Source: Vibrio variabilis (GTDB lineage: Bacteria; Pseudomonadota; Gammaproteobacteria; Enterobacterales; Vibrionaceae). From it: a stretch of 32,757 nucleotides of DNA. The notes beneath the pieces were generated by a model that worked only from the letters and a program-made list of their open reading frames with translations, was not told the origin of the DNA and did not search any database. The first letter of the stretch is position 1. Every line of letters begins with the position of its first letter. The stretch spans positions 1 through 32,757 of the forward strand of contig NZ_JYJK01000021.1 of NCBI RefSeq assembly GCF_003263785.1, in the 5' to 3' direction. Positions 8,693 to 17,661 of this stretch are shown here, in pieces. A program made the translations under genes and the position numbers.

Positions 8693-9548
8693 AGTGCACC
8701 TTCTTACCAATCAATTTGGATTTTACGACGGCCAAAACCAACAGAATGATGAATAGAATGACAGCGAGTGCCGAGCCTTGGCCAATATCGAACAGCACAA
8801 AGCCTGTGCGGTAGAGTAAGTTCACCAACATGTCGGTCGCGAACGCAGGCCCACCATTGGTCATCACATTAACAATGGTAAAGATCTGGAATGACTCAAC
8901 CACGGAAATGATCAGCAAAAAGTAAGTGGTTGGCATGACTAACGGAAAAGTGACTCTGCGAAATACATGAAACTTTTTTCCACCATCGACTTGAGACGCT
9001 TCGTAGAGCTCTTTTGGGATCGACTGTAATCCGGCCACATAGATCACCATGTCATAACCCAACTGCTTCCAAGTGTTCACGATGATAATGACCCATAGGG
9101 CAAGCATGGGTGACTGAAGCCAAGTCACCTTGTCGACACCAAATATGGCGAGTAGGCTATTGACCAGACCAAAATCTGTCGCAAATATCCAGCTCCAAAT
9201 AACAGAAATCGCGACTGTCGAGGTCACAGAAGGCAAGAAATACGCGCCTCGTAAAAAACGGATGAGTTTGGTTTCATTGACAAGGAAGTTCGCCAGTAGC
9301 AGCGCAAGGCCAAGCCTTAACGGCACAGACACAACCACGAACACAATCGTAATGATCAATGAGTTTCGAAACTCTCCTCCACCAAGTAAATTGCGATAGT
9401 TTTCCAGTCCCACAAAAGGCATATCGTTACTCAGGAAGTTCCAGCTATGAAAGCTGTAGAAAAACGATGAAACGATCGGCCAATAGGTAAAAATGCCTAT
9501 GAGCAATATGCAAGGCAGCACAAACAGATAAGGTGCTAACTTTTTCAT
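8679..9548 (-). CDS. ugpA: Glycerol-3-phosphate ABC transporter permease UgpA
   Basis: Inner-membrane permease of the MalF/UgpA type, 289 residues, with six predicted membrane helices beginning at YLFVLPCILLIGIFTYWPI. The EAA loop is present (ELYEASQVDGGKKFHVFRRVTFP), ending in the family's LVMPTT. It pairs with UgpE to form the channel. It is preceded by a strong hairpin after ugpB and overlaps ugpE at its 3' end. Specificity is taken from the operon. Confidence 0.85.
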   Translation of the reverse strand: MKKLAPYLFVLPCILLIGIFTYWPIVSSFFYSFHSWNFLSNDMPFVGLENYRNLLGGGEFRNSLIITIVFVVVSVPLRLGLALLLANFLVNETKLIRFLRGAYFLPSVTSTVAISVIWSWIFATDFGLVNSLLAIFGVDKVTWLQSPMLALWVIIIVNTWKQLGYDMVIYVAGLQSIPKELYEASQVDGGKKFHVFRRVTFPLVMPTTYFLLIISVVESFQIFTIVNVMTNGGPAFATDMLVNLLYRTGFVLFDIGQGSALAVILFIILLVLAVVKSKLIGKKVHYEGS

Positions 9549-9576
9549 TTTAATGATTCATAAAATACAGTAGGAA

Positions 9577-9594
9577 GGCAGGCGGTAGCCTGCC
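9577..9594 (-). repeat. Intercistronic hairpin between ugpB and ugpA
   Basis: Perfect seven-base-pair stem GGCAGGC (9577-9583) with GCCTGCC (9588-9594) and a four-base loop, 13 bases after the ugpB stop. No T-tract follows it in the direction of transcription, so it is more likely an mRNA-stabilising or attenuating hairpin than a full terminator. Such elements often keep binding-protein mRNA more abundant than permease mRNA. Confidence 0.6.
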
Positions 9595-9606
9595 AAAAAA
9601 GAACAG

Positions 9607-10839
9607 TTAAAGGCGCGATTTGACGCGTTTATCAAATGCTTTGAGGGCTTCATCAGCGCTCTTTTGACCAAGGGCAATCGACTCCCAGATACCTTTCTCT
9701 TGAGAGCGAATCCAAGCCATTGCCGGCGGACGAGCACGCCCTTGCGCCACTGGAAGCTGGTCCATGGCAGCGCCAAACTCAGGGTGTTCCTCTATCAGAG
9801 CCTTCGAAGATTCCACCTCCAGCGCAGTCTTGTTCACTGGCATATACCCTGTATGTTGGAACCACTTAGCACTTTGATTTTGGGATGCCAAGTACTGCAT
9901 AAACTGCCATGAGGCTTGCTGCTTTTCTTCGCCAATGTTCGCCATCATACCGACACCGGCACCGCCGATAGGCACACGACATTCAACCGTACATGGCATC
10001 GGCAATACCACGAGATCCTCGCCTAGCGCGCGCTTGTAGTCGCCAAGGTTACCCGTACTGTCAAAGTGAATCGCCACACGACCGGAGCTGAAGTGCTGTT
10101 TCACCATCTTTTCATCGGTCACGCTCTCTGCAGAAGCGACATGATGCTTGTGGTAAAGGTCACCCATCCATTGAAATGCATCTATTGTGGCCTGTTGATC
10201 AAAGCCAGACTCATTGGTGACTGGATTGACCCAATCTCCACCATTTTGCATCACCAACGCAAAGCGGGTGAACTGACTCGGCGTATTGATTCCATAAACA
10301 TTGCTGTCACCAAGTTTAGACTGAACTGTTTTCGCGACTTCGAGGATCTGGTCGAAGTTGGTCATCTCAGGTACGTCAGTGATTCCCGCTTTCTCCAACA
10401 ACGCCTTGTTCACATACATGAGTGGTGTGGAAGAGTTAAACGGCATGACATAATTGCCGCCTTTGTAGTTGCCAATTTCTAAAGCAAACGGCTGTAACTC
10501 TTCAGTGAACTCACCATTGGCTTGATAATAGCCATTAAGGTCAGTCAGTACTTTTGCTTCTGCAAATACGCCGTACTGAGTCACCTCTAGTACCGCCATA
10601 TCTGGATTGCGACGAGCAGGGATTGACGCTTGCAACTTGGTAATGATATCGGCGTAGTTGCCATTATAGGTAGCGCTCACTTCTACATCAGAGTGCGCGT
10701 TGTTGAAGTTATCGATGATCGTTTGTAACACCGCTTCCGCATCACCTGTCTGGTTATGCCAAAGCTCGACCTGAACCGGTTGTGCAACCGCACTTGCAGC
10801 CACAAGTGAAAGAGCTAGAGAAGAAAGACGCAGTTTCAT
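9607..10839 (-). CDS. ugpB: Periplasmic glycerol-3-phosphate/glycerophosphodiester-binding protein
   Basis: Solute-binding protein of the extracellular family 1 type, 410 residues from the preferred ATG at 10839 (GGAAT eight bases upstream; an in-frame ATG at 10851 is the alternative). The signal peptide MKLRLSSLALSLVAASAVA would be cut before QPVQVELWHN. The mature protein shows the two-lobed binding-protein pattern and a UgpB-like C-terminus (ARPPAMAWIRSQEKGIWES). It captures the substrate for UgpAE in the periplasm. It is the first gene of the operon, divergent from an RpiR-type regulator. Glycerol-3-phosphate or its diesters are the likely ligands because of ugpQ, but a sugar ligand cannot be excluded from sequence alone. 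Confidence 0.82.
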   Translation of the reverse strand: MKLRLSSLALSLVAASAVAQPVQVELWHNQTGDAEAVLQTIIDNFNNAHSDVEVSATYNGNYADIITKLQASIPARRNPDMAVLEVTQYGVFAEAKVLTDLNGYYQANGEFTEELQPFALEIGNYKGGNYVMPFNSSTPLMYVNKALLEKAGITDVPEMTNFDQILEVAKTVQSKLGDSNVYGINTPSQFTRFALVMQNGGDWVNPVTNESGFDQQATIDAFQWMGDLYHKHHVASAESVTDEKMVKQHFSSGRVAIHFDSTGNLGDYKRALGEDLVVLPMPCTVECRVPIGGAGVGMMANIGEEKQQASWQFMQYLASQNQSAKWFQHTGYMPVNKTALEVESSKALIEEHPEFGAAMDQLPVAQGRARPPAMAWIRSQEKGIWESIALGQKSADEALKAFDKRVKSRL

Positions 10840-10933
10840 TTCAAATTCCATATCGTTGAAGAACTGCCATGAATGCTAAGTTGATTAGTTGACACTTAAG
10901 TTACATTTATCCGCCAATTGCTTGAATCTTGGT

Positions 10934-11023
10934 TTGCAATTATTGCAAAACAGGCATAACCATCTGATATTAAATCGGTTAGTATTCCGCAACTTTCATT
11001 GCACCTGCAATTAACCTGCAATT
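10934..11023. promoter_or_regulatory. Candidate RpiR operator repeats
   Basis: In the 223 bases between ugpB and the RpiR-type gene there is a symmetric TTGCAATTATTGCAA (10934-10948) and a direct repeat CCTGCAATT at 11004-11012 and 11015-11023, starting 11 bases (about one helical turn) apart. All share a TGCAA core. No PhoB-box-like CTGTCAT direct repeat is visible. Confidence 0.5.
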
Positions 11024-11062
11024 TGAAACCAAACAGTCACAGTCTCTCGTTACGATAACTCT

Positions 11063-11962
11063 ATGTTTCGAGCGGCTCTCTTTCCAATGAATTCTAAGAC
11101 ACTGACATTTCAATCAAAATTACGTGCGTTATTTGAGCAACTCCTAGTCGATGAAGGCTCTAAACTGACCAAGAAAGAGCTTCGAGCCGTCGACTTTTAC
11201 CTAAAAAGCCCCGAGCACATAGGTCTCTCAGGCAAAGACGTTGCCCGAGAAATAAAGGTTCACCCATCCACTTTAGTTCGGCTGGCGCAAAAACTCGGAT
11301 TTAAAGGTCACCCTGAGCTTAAGCGCTATTTAGTTAAGACCACTCAGTCTTTTGAAGATGCGAGAGAAAGGCATCTGCATACCAACAATCAGATGATCGG
11401 CAATGTTCTACACGCCACTATCGCCCAAGAAATTGAACACCTTAAGTTAATCACCAGCACACTCAACCAGCAACAACTGGATCAGGTATGTCATCTGATC
11501 CTCAGTGCTAAACGAGTCTACGTAAACGGCCAAGACAATACCGAGGGGTTTGCAGAGCACTTTACGCGGCGGCTGATGCGATCCGGTATTGATGCCAAAG
11601 AGGTATCGATGAGTCGATCAAAGCTTGCGGAGCGTTTTTCCCTTTCTCAGGGAAATGATGTGCTGATCTTAATTTTCAACAACGAACTTAGCGACAACAC
11701 CAAGCGCCTTATTTCTCTAGGAAGGAATCTAGGTATGCAAATCATTGGCATCAGCGATTTAAGTTCTATGGTTGTACCAGATGATGTGCATTTGATACGG
11801 ATCTATCGGGGAGAGACCAAAGGGACAAAGTCGGTCAGTCCATCACTCGTCGTTAGCAATGCGATTATACGCAATCTAACCGCTCTGTCGCCAAATCGAA
11901 CTCTTCAAGGACTGAAGCGATTTGAACTCATTCGCGCTAGCGTAGATGCACTGCTTCGTTGA
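11063..11962 (+). CDS. RpiR/MurR-family transcriptional regulator
   Basis: Regulator of 299 residues with the RpiR layout: an N-terminal helix-turn-helix (about residues 28-95; LTKKELRAVDFYL, GKDVAREIKVHPSTLVRLAQKLGFKGHPELKRYL) and a C-terminal SIS domain (about 130-270; AKRVYVNGQDNTEGFAEHFTRRL, NDVLILIF), which binds phosphosugars or related phosphates. No strong ribosome binding site precedes the ATG at 11063, and an in-frame ATG at 11087 is an alternative start. Divergent placement suggests it controls ugpB-A-E-Q-C, perhaps in response to glycerol-3-phosphate or another phosphorylated compound. That effector is an inference. Confidence 0.88.
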   Translation: MFRAALFPMNSKTLTFQSKLRALFEQLLVDEGSKLTKKELRAVDFYLKSPEHIGLSGKDVAREIKVHPSTLVRLAQKLGFKGHPELKRYLVKTTQSFEDARERHLHTNNQMIGNVLHATIAQEIEHLKLITSTLNQQQLDQVCHLILSAKRVYVNGQDNTEGFAEHFTRRLMRSGIDAKEVSMSRSKLAERFSLSQGNDVLILIFNNELSDNTKRLISLGRNLGMQIIGISDLSSMVVPDDVHLIRIYRGETKGTKSVSPSLVVSNAIIRNLTALSPNRTLQGLKRFELIRASVDALLR

Positions 11963-11978
11963 TAGGTGACTCACTAAC

Positions 11979-12223
11979 CTCTACCCATTTCTAATGCGCG
12001 TTATGATGACTATCCAATGGCTGAAACACCCAACTTCGAACACCTACACCCAGTCATATATAGAGGCGACATCGAACTTAAAAGAGTTCGCCCTACCTAC
12101 CGACAATGATCATAAGTTTGCAGTTGGTATGGCATATTACTTCAAAAATCGCCTATTCGAGTTCAATTTAGATTTAAACTCCCAACAAAAAGCCCCAAAA
12201 ATCGGGGCTTTAGTAACACACTA
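11979..12223 (+). pseudogene. Possible remnant of an outer-membrane barrel gene (FadL-like?)
   Basis: A 76-residue frame starts at 11994 without a recognisable ribosome binding site. Its tail, LPTDNDHKFAVGMAYYFKN, has alternating hydrophobic residues and resembles a C-terminal strand of OMPP1/FadL-type porins. A neighbouring frame (11992-12108) also reads as a plausible peptide (NARYDDYPMAETPNF). It may be a decayed gene fragment or pure chance. Confidence 0.2.
12187..12213. terminator. Bidirectional terminator between RpiR gene region and putP
   Basis: Stem AAAGCCCC (12189-12196) with GGGGCTTT (12204-12211), A-rich on one side and T-rich on the other. It ends putP on the minus strand and the regulator region on the plus strand. 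Confidence 0.85.
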
Positions 12224-12238
12224 GAAATTAGAACTAAC

Positions 12239-13731
12239 TTAATCTAATTCAACTAAGTTCTTCTCAAACGTCGCGTGCTGCGCTTGAACGTCTTTATCAG
12301 GGCCGCCCGTCATAGAGCTCACCACCATGATTGAAATCCAAGATAGAATGAATCCAGGAACGATTTCGTAGATATCGAAGATACCTCCAGAAAGCTGTTT
12401 CCATACCACGATAGTCACACCGCCAACGATGATACCTGCGATAGCGCCGTTGCGGTTCATACCTGCCCAGTAAAGGCTCAGTAGAATTGCAGGCCCAAAC
12501 GCCGCGCCAAAGCCAGCCCAAGCGTAAGAAACAAGACCCAATACCGAGCTGTCTGGCGTCATAGCAAGTAAAAGCGCAATCACAGATAGCAGGATAACGC
12601 CTACGCGACCCACCATCACCACTTGCTCAGAAGACGCGTCTTTGTTGATGATTTGCTTGTAGAAATCTTCTGCTAATGCTGAAGAAGACACCAAAAGCTG
12701 TGAATCTGCAGTACTCATGATTGCCGCTAAAATTGCTGCAAGCAAAATGCCCGCAATCACTGGGTGGAATAACGCGTTCACAAGCAGCATGAAGATCTTC
12801 TCACCATCAGCCAGAACGTCACCGCCAGTGTTAGTGATGTACACCAGACCAACTACGCCCACAAGTAGTGCACCAATCATAGAAAGACCAGACCATGCGA
12901 CCGCGATGCGGCGCGCTGTCGTGAGATCTTTGTTGCTACGTGATGCTTTAAATCGCGCCAAGATATGTGGCTGACCAAAGTAACCTAAGCCCCATGCAAC
13001 CAATGAAATGATAGCAATTGCCGACAAAGGCTGACCTTTTGCGTCATTCCAAAGTGTCAGTAACTCAGGGTTAATGGCTTCTAGGTCTGCCGTTAGCTGA
13101 CCAAGACCGCCTTGCATACCAATGACCGGTACAATCATTAGCGCTGCTGCCATGAGTAGACCTTGAACTAGGTCAGTCCAAGACACCGCAAGGAAGCCAC
13201 CAAATAGCGTGTAAGACACAACACAAACCGTGCCGATAATTACGGCGATTGTGTAGTCTAAGCCGAATACCGTTTCAAACAGTTTACCGCCTGCCACTAG
13301 ACCAGAACTGGTGTAGAAAAGGAAGAAAAGCAAAATGAAGAACGCAGATACAACCTGAATCACCTTAGAGTTGTCGTTAAAACGACGAGATAAGTATTCA
13401 GGAAGAGTCAGAGCGTCAGTCGTAATACTGTAAGTACGTAGTCGTTTCGCGCAGATCAGCCAGTTCAGCCAAGTACCTACCAATAGGCCTCCTGCCAACC
13501 AAAATGCCTCAATACCGGCTGCGTAGCATAGCCCGGCAAGCCAAGTAGCAACCACCCACTCATATCTGATGCACCAGCAGAAAGCGCTGCAGGCCAAGGA
13601 CCTAAAGAACGTCCGCCAAGAAAGTAGTCGCTTGAGTTCGCTGTGCGCTTATAAGCGATCACACCGATAGCAAGCATCATCGCCAAGTAAGCGATAAAAG
13701 TTGTCGTAATAGCGAAGCTATTTTGAATCAT
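12239..13731 (-). CDS. putP: Sodium/proline symporter, frameshifted
   Basis: Inner-membrane Na+/proline symporter of the SSS family, about 497 residues with thirteen predicted helices, the expected length. Family signatures include [29 protein letters not shown] at the N-terminus, [13 protein letters not shown], and [25 protein letters not shown]. The first frame (13731-13477) shifts near 13524 at GCGTAGC: adding one base gives [19 protein letters not shown] and runs on to the stop at 12239. The break is a probable sequencing error. It is the last gene of the putA operon, separated from the preceding gene by 84 bases with a hairpin. Confidence 0.92.
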
Positions 13732-13754
13732 TATTATTTCCTCATCCTAGAATT

Positions 13755-13785
13755 CAGCCTCCTAGCCACTTAATGCTGGAGGCTG
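13755..13785 (-). repeat. Intercistronic hairpin upstream of putP
   Basis: Eight-base-pair stem CAGCCTCC (13755-13762) with GGAGGCTG (13778-13785) and a 15-base loop, between the ALDH-like gene and putP. It has no T-tract, so it may stabilise the mRNA or partly reduce putP expression. Confidence 0.5.
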
Positions 13786-13815
13786 TTAGGGCGGGGTGGA
13801 GCGGGTCCGAAGACC

Positions 13816-14511
13816 TTAGCCACTAGCTACCAAGTTCAAGCAAGGTAGCGTTGCCCCCACTGCTGTGATGTTGATGGTTCTTGTTCTTTCCGTTATGAAC
13901 CTCAACACTAGATTCGGATCGTGCGACGTTGGAAGTGACGCCAAATCCGTTTCAGACACCAAAAGACCTATCGCTCCATCGCGATTAGCCAGTTGATGGT
14001 TAACCTGCCATTGTGTTTCTTCAGAGCCTACAAGACCGACGACACGTACATCGAAATCGATGAAGGTAGTGGCTTCTTCTAAAGCGACAATCTGGACTAG
14101 GTTAGAAGGCAATTGAGAACGCTCAACTGCCGAAATTAAAATTTGATTAAACTTCTCGTTACCAGAGCAAACAATGACGCCATTACCTGCGATTAGCGCA
14201 GCTGTTATCTGTGCCACCGCAGCGATTTTGGCTTGCGCATCGATGCTCTCAAGCACAACCAAAGCCACGCCACGACCTGCAGCGTAAAGCTCATTGGTTT
14301 CGCCTGTTGGCCCCGGCATCACATGCGGGTTAGCCAGCAGGATATTCGCTTGTTGAACGTGAAACGCCATCACGCTTGCTAGCGTCGCGTTCAGCTCTGC
14401 CATATTGCGCTGAACAGAAAGTAAGCACTCACGCTGCTCAGCAAAATCGGTAACATTCCAGCTCTCCCATGCATTCAAAACATCAGAGAAAATTGTTGCG
14501 TTATTAACCAT
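13816..14511 (-). CDS. Detached PutA C-terminal ALDH-superfamily (ALDHSF) domain protein
   Basis: Protein of 231 residues that looks like the C-terminal aldehyde-dehydrogenase-superfamily domain of long (type B/C) PutA proteins, encoded as a separate gene. The key match is GPTGETNELYAAGRGVALVV followed by AQITAALIAGNGVIVCSGNEK, a Rossmann-like segment. There is no catalytic cysteine motif, so it is unlikely to be an active dehydrogenase. In long PutAs this domain is reported to support the quaternary structure and substrate channelling. The ATG follows GGAGAAAGAG and lies 12 bases after the putA stop, so the two are cotranscribed and probably act together. The role as a PutA partner is inferred. 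Confidence 0.7.
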   Translation of the reverse strand: MVNNATIFSDVLNAWESWNVTDFAEQRECLLSVQRNMAELNATLASVMAFHVQQANILLANPHVMPGPTGETNELYAAGRGVALVVLESIDAQAKIAAVAQITAALIAGNGVIVCSGNEKFNQILISAVERSQLPSNLVQIVALEEATTFIDFDVRVVGLVGSEETQWQVNHQLANRDGAIGLLVSETDLASLPTSHDPNLVLRFITERTRTINITAVGATLPCLNLVASG

Positions 14512-14523
14512 GACTCTTTCTCC

Positions 14524-17500
14524 TTACTTTGAAATGGAAGCGGTGCTGTTGACGACATCGGTAAAGCGATACAGATAGTGAGGACCACCAGCTTTTGGCC
14601 CCGTACCCGACAGACCTTGTCCACCAAACGGTTGAACACCAACTACCGCACCCACCTGATCTCGGTTGATGTAGCAGTTACCGACACGAACGTGTTTCTC
14701 GATCCATTCGTACGTAGACTCGTTACGGCTGTGTACGCCAAGTGTAAGACCAAAGCCGGTCGCATTGATGCTGTCGACCACTTTCGGCAGTTCAGACGCT
14801 TTAAAACGAACGATGTGTAGGATTGGACCAAAGTGCTCTTCTGTTAGAACCGAGATATCCGAGATCTCAAACGCACAAGGTGGAACAAAGTCGCCCTCTG
14901 CACATTCATCATCAAGAGATAGCTGAGCGACTTTCTTGCCTTGCTTAGACATCGCTTCAATATGAGCAAGAAGCTTTTGCTTCGCATTGGCATCAATCAC
15001 AGGGCCAACATCGGTCGAATGCAGGTATGGCAAACCAACTTTTAGCTCATCCATTGCACCTTGAATCAGGTTGATCACGCGCTCTGCGATATCTTCTTGA
15101 ATATACAGCACACGTAGAGCACTACAGCGCTGACCCGCCGACGCAAACGCAGAGCGAACCACGTCACGCACCACTTGCTCTGGGAGCGCAGTAGAGTCCA
15201 CAATCATTGCGTTTTGACCGCCGGTTTCAGCGATAAATGGCACTGGTGCCACTTGACGTGCAGCCAAGGTGCTATTGATGCGCTGCGCTGTTGGTGTCGA
15301 GCCAGTAAAGGCAACACCAGCAATCGCGTTATGAGAGGTTAGAGCATGACCGACATCTGCGCCGCGACCTGTAATAAGCTGAATTGCGCTTGCTGGGAAG
15401 CCCGCTTCAAGCATCAGCTCAACCGCACGCACGGCGATAAGAGAAGTTTGCTCTGCAGGTTTAGCAACTACGGTATTACCCGCCACCAAAGCGGCTGTCA
15501 CTTGACCTAAGAAAATAGCCAATGGGAAGTTCCATGGGCTGATACAAACAAACACACCGCGACCACCGCGAGTCATTGACTTGGATTGACCATCAAAGCC
15601 AAGTACCGATTGTGTCTTGAAAATATGTGGCTGCTTAGCGTAGTAACGACAGAAGTCGACCGCTTCGCGCACTTCGTCGATGCTATCGTGAATGGTCTTG
15701 CCCGCTTCTTGATGACAAATCGCCACCAGCTCGTGCAAATTCTCTTCTAGCTTGTCTGCTAGGTTAAGTAAGCACTGACTACGCTCGGCATAAGGAAGCG
15801 TTGACCAAGATGCGAACCCTTCCTCTGCCACCTTGATAGCTTCGGAAACATGATCAAGGTTAGCCATAGCGACCTGACCAACGACAATTCGACGATCATA
15901 CGGTGCGGTAATCGTATCTACTGCAGCGCCTGCCTTGATCATGCTTTCGTATTGGGACTGTCCATTGATGATTGGTGCACCCTGCCACTGCTTGCTACGG
16001 AATACATCCACTTTGTGTTCGTACTCTTTCACTTCGCTCTCGATATCCACGTTGACGCCAATCGAGTTTTTGCGATCGCTAAAGATCGCTGGTGGCAGTG
16101 CAATATTGGCGTTGTGCAAGGTGTCGTTCGCGTTGAGCGCATCGACTGGATGAACAGTCAGGCTTTCAACTGGGCAACGAGCATCCACTAAACGGTGTAC
16201 AAAGCTGCTGTTCGCACCATTTTCTAGCAGTCGGCGTACCAGATATGGCAGCAGATCTTTGTGGCTACCCACTGGTGCATAGATTCGAACCGGTTGCTTA
16301 TAAGTGTCCATCACATGGTCATACAGGGAATCACCCATGCCATGTAGACGTTGGAATTCATAATCTGTGTGCTGCGCCATAGTCGCAATTGCGGTCACTG
16401 TGTGCGCATTGTGGCTCGCAAATTGCGGGAAGATGTTTCCACGCACATTATCACTGAGAAGGAAGCGAGCACAGGCTAGGTATGCCACGTCAGTTGCTTC
16501 TTTACGGGTATAAACAGGGTAGTTGTCGTAACCCGCTTGCTGAGACCACTTGATCTCGCTGTCCCAATACGCGCCTTTCACAAGACGAAGCGGGATCAAA
16601 TCGCCGTGCTGTTTCGCGAGTGCATTGACCCAAACCAGTACCGGCAGTGCACGTTTAGAATACGCCTGAATAACCAGACCAAATTTACCCCAGCCTTTAG
16701 CAACATCGCTGCGGTACACCTTTTCAAATAGCTTGAGAGAAAGCTCAAGACGGTCGGCCTCTTCCGCATCAATAGTAATCGCAACATCAAGTTCGCGAGC
16801 GCGAGTCAGTAGTTGAGTCAGCGTATCGCATAGCTCTGTTAGCACGCGCTCTTCATTCGCCACTTCATAGCGAGGATGCAGTGCAGAAAGCTTAATGGAA
16901 ACAGACGGCGCAGGACTGGTATCTAAACCGTATTTGTCACTGCCAACCGCTTCAATTGCCATTAGGTAATCTTTGAAGTACTTATCGCCATCCGCTTTGG
17001 TGAGCGCCGCCTCACCCAACATATCAAACGAATAGGTAAAGCCGCGGTCGCGCATCTTCTTACCGTTCTTCTGCGCTTCGCCAATACTGCGACCTAATAC
17101 AAACTGATGACCCATGACCTTCATTGCCTGATACATGGCTTTACGAATCACAGGTTCAGAGAATTTGTTCACCAAGCGGTTCACCGCTTTCGCTGGGCTT
17201 TGAGATTGTGAATCTGACAAGCCAACCACCTTGCCCGTCAGCATCAAGCCCCAGGTTGATGCATTGACAAACACAGAATCAGAATTCTTTAGGTGTGACT
17301 TCCAATCAGCGACGCTGAGCTTGTCGCGGATAAGCGCATCTGCCGTTGCAGAATCTGGAATACGCATCAAGGCTTCCGCAAGACACATCAGCAAAATACC
17401 CTCTTGAGTATCTAAGCTGTACTCAAGCAGCAAGGCATCGATCATCTGAATCGCATTTTTGTCAGCACGAATGGCTTCAATGAGCTGGGTGGTTTTCTGT

Positions 17501-17661
17501 GGGATCTGCTGGGCTTCATCACCTTGCGGTGTGGCCAGAGGTAAAAGCTGTTTCAACCATTGAGACTCATCCACCATATAGAGTGGAGAGATCAGTGACC
17601 AGAGCTGTTCAAGCGGCTGCTCAACAAACTCCGTTTTTAGCACATCTGTTGCTGTAAACAT
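14524..17661 (-). CDS. putA: Bifunctional proline dehydrogenase / L-glutamate gamma-semialdehyde dehydrogenase
   Basis: Oxidises proline to glutamate: the FAD proline dehydrogenase feeds electrons to the quinone pool, and the NAD-dependent second domain oxidises the semialdehyde. The protein has 1045 residues. The PRODH barrel is at about 130-490 (LVKGAYWDSEIKWSQ, YAPVGSHKDLLPYLVRRLLENGAN). The ALDH domain is at about 540-1020, with catalytic E812 (AETGG) and C846 (GQRC), ending in PFGGQGLSGTGPKAGG. The N-terminal ribbon-helix-helix repressor domain of the E. coli protein is absent, as is the C-terminal ALDHSF domain, which is the next gene. So it is a short, non-DNA-binding PutA and must be regulated by another protein. 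The frame is intact. Confidence 0.96.
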   Translation of the reverse strand: MFTATDVLKTEFVEQPLEQLWSLISPLYMVDESQWLKQLLPLATPQGDEAQQIPQKTTQLIEAIRADKNAIQMIDALLLEYSLDTQEGILLMCLAEALMRIPDSATADALIRDKLSVADWKSHLKNSDSVFVNASTWGLMLTGKVVGLSDSQSQSPAKAVNRLVNKFSEPVIRKAMYQAMKVMGHQFVLGRSIGEAQKNGKKMRDRGFTYSFDMLGEAALTKADGDKYFKDYLMAIEAVGSDKYGLDTSPAPSVSIKLSALHPRYEVANEERVLTELCDTLTQLLTRARELDVAITIDAEEADRLELSLKLFEKVYRSDVAKGWGKFGLVIQAYSKRALPVLVWVNALAKQHGDLIPLRLVKGAYWDSEIKWSQQAGYDNYPVYTRKEATDVAYLACARFLLSDNVRGNIFPQFASHNAHTVTAIATMAQHTDYEFQRLHGMGDSLYDHVMDTYKQPVRIYAPVGSHKDLLPYLVRRLLENGANSSFVHRLVDARCPVESLTVHPVDALNANDTLHNANIALPPAIFSDRKNSIGVNVDIESEVKEYEHKVDVFRSKQWQGAPIINGQSQYESMIKAGAAVDTITAPYDRRIVVGQVAMANLDHVSEAIKVAEEGFASWSTLPYAERSQCLLNLADKLEENLHELVAICHQEAGKTIHDSIDEVREAVDFCRYYAKQPHIFKTQSVLGFDGQSKSMTRGGRGVFVCISPWNFPLAIFLGQVTAALVAGNTVVAKPAEQTSLIAVRAVELMLEAGFPASAIQLITGRGADVGHALTSHNAIAGVAFTGSTPTAQRINSTLAARQVAPVPFIAETGGQNAMIVDSTALPEQVVRDVVRSAFASAGQRCSALRVLYIQEDIAERVINLIQGAMDELKVGLPYLHSTDVGPVIDANAKQKLLAHIEAMSKQGKKVAQLSLDDECAEGDFVPPCAFEISDISVLTEEHFGPILHIVRFKASELPKVVDSINATGFGLTLGVHSRNESTYEWIEKHVRVGNCYINRDQVGAVVGVQPFGGQGLSGTGPKAGGPHYLYRFTDVVNSTASISK

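Noticed and set aside
10852..11062. PhoB box upstream of ugpB
   Set aside because: No pair of CTGTCAT-like repeats at 11-base spacing; CAGTCACAGTC at about 11035-11045 is too short and poor a match.
13816..14511. An independent active aldehyde dehydrogenase
   Set aside because: At 231 residues it lacks the catalytic cysteine and glutamate motifs; a detached PutA accessory domain fits better.
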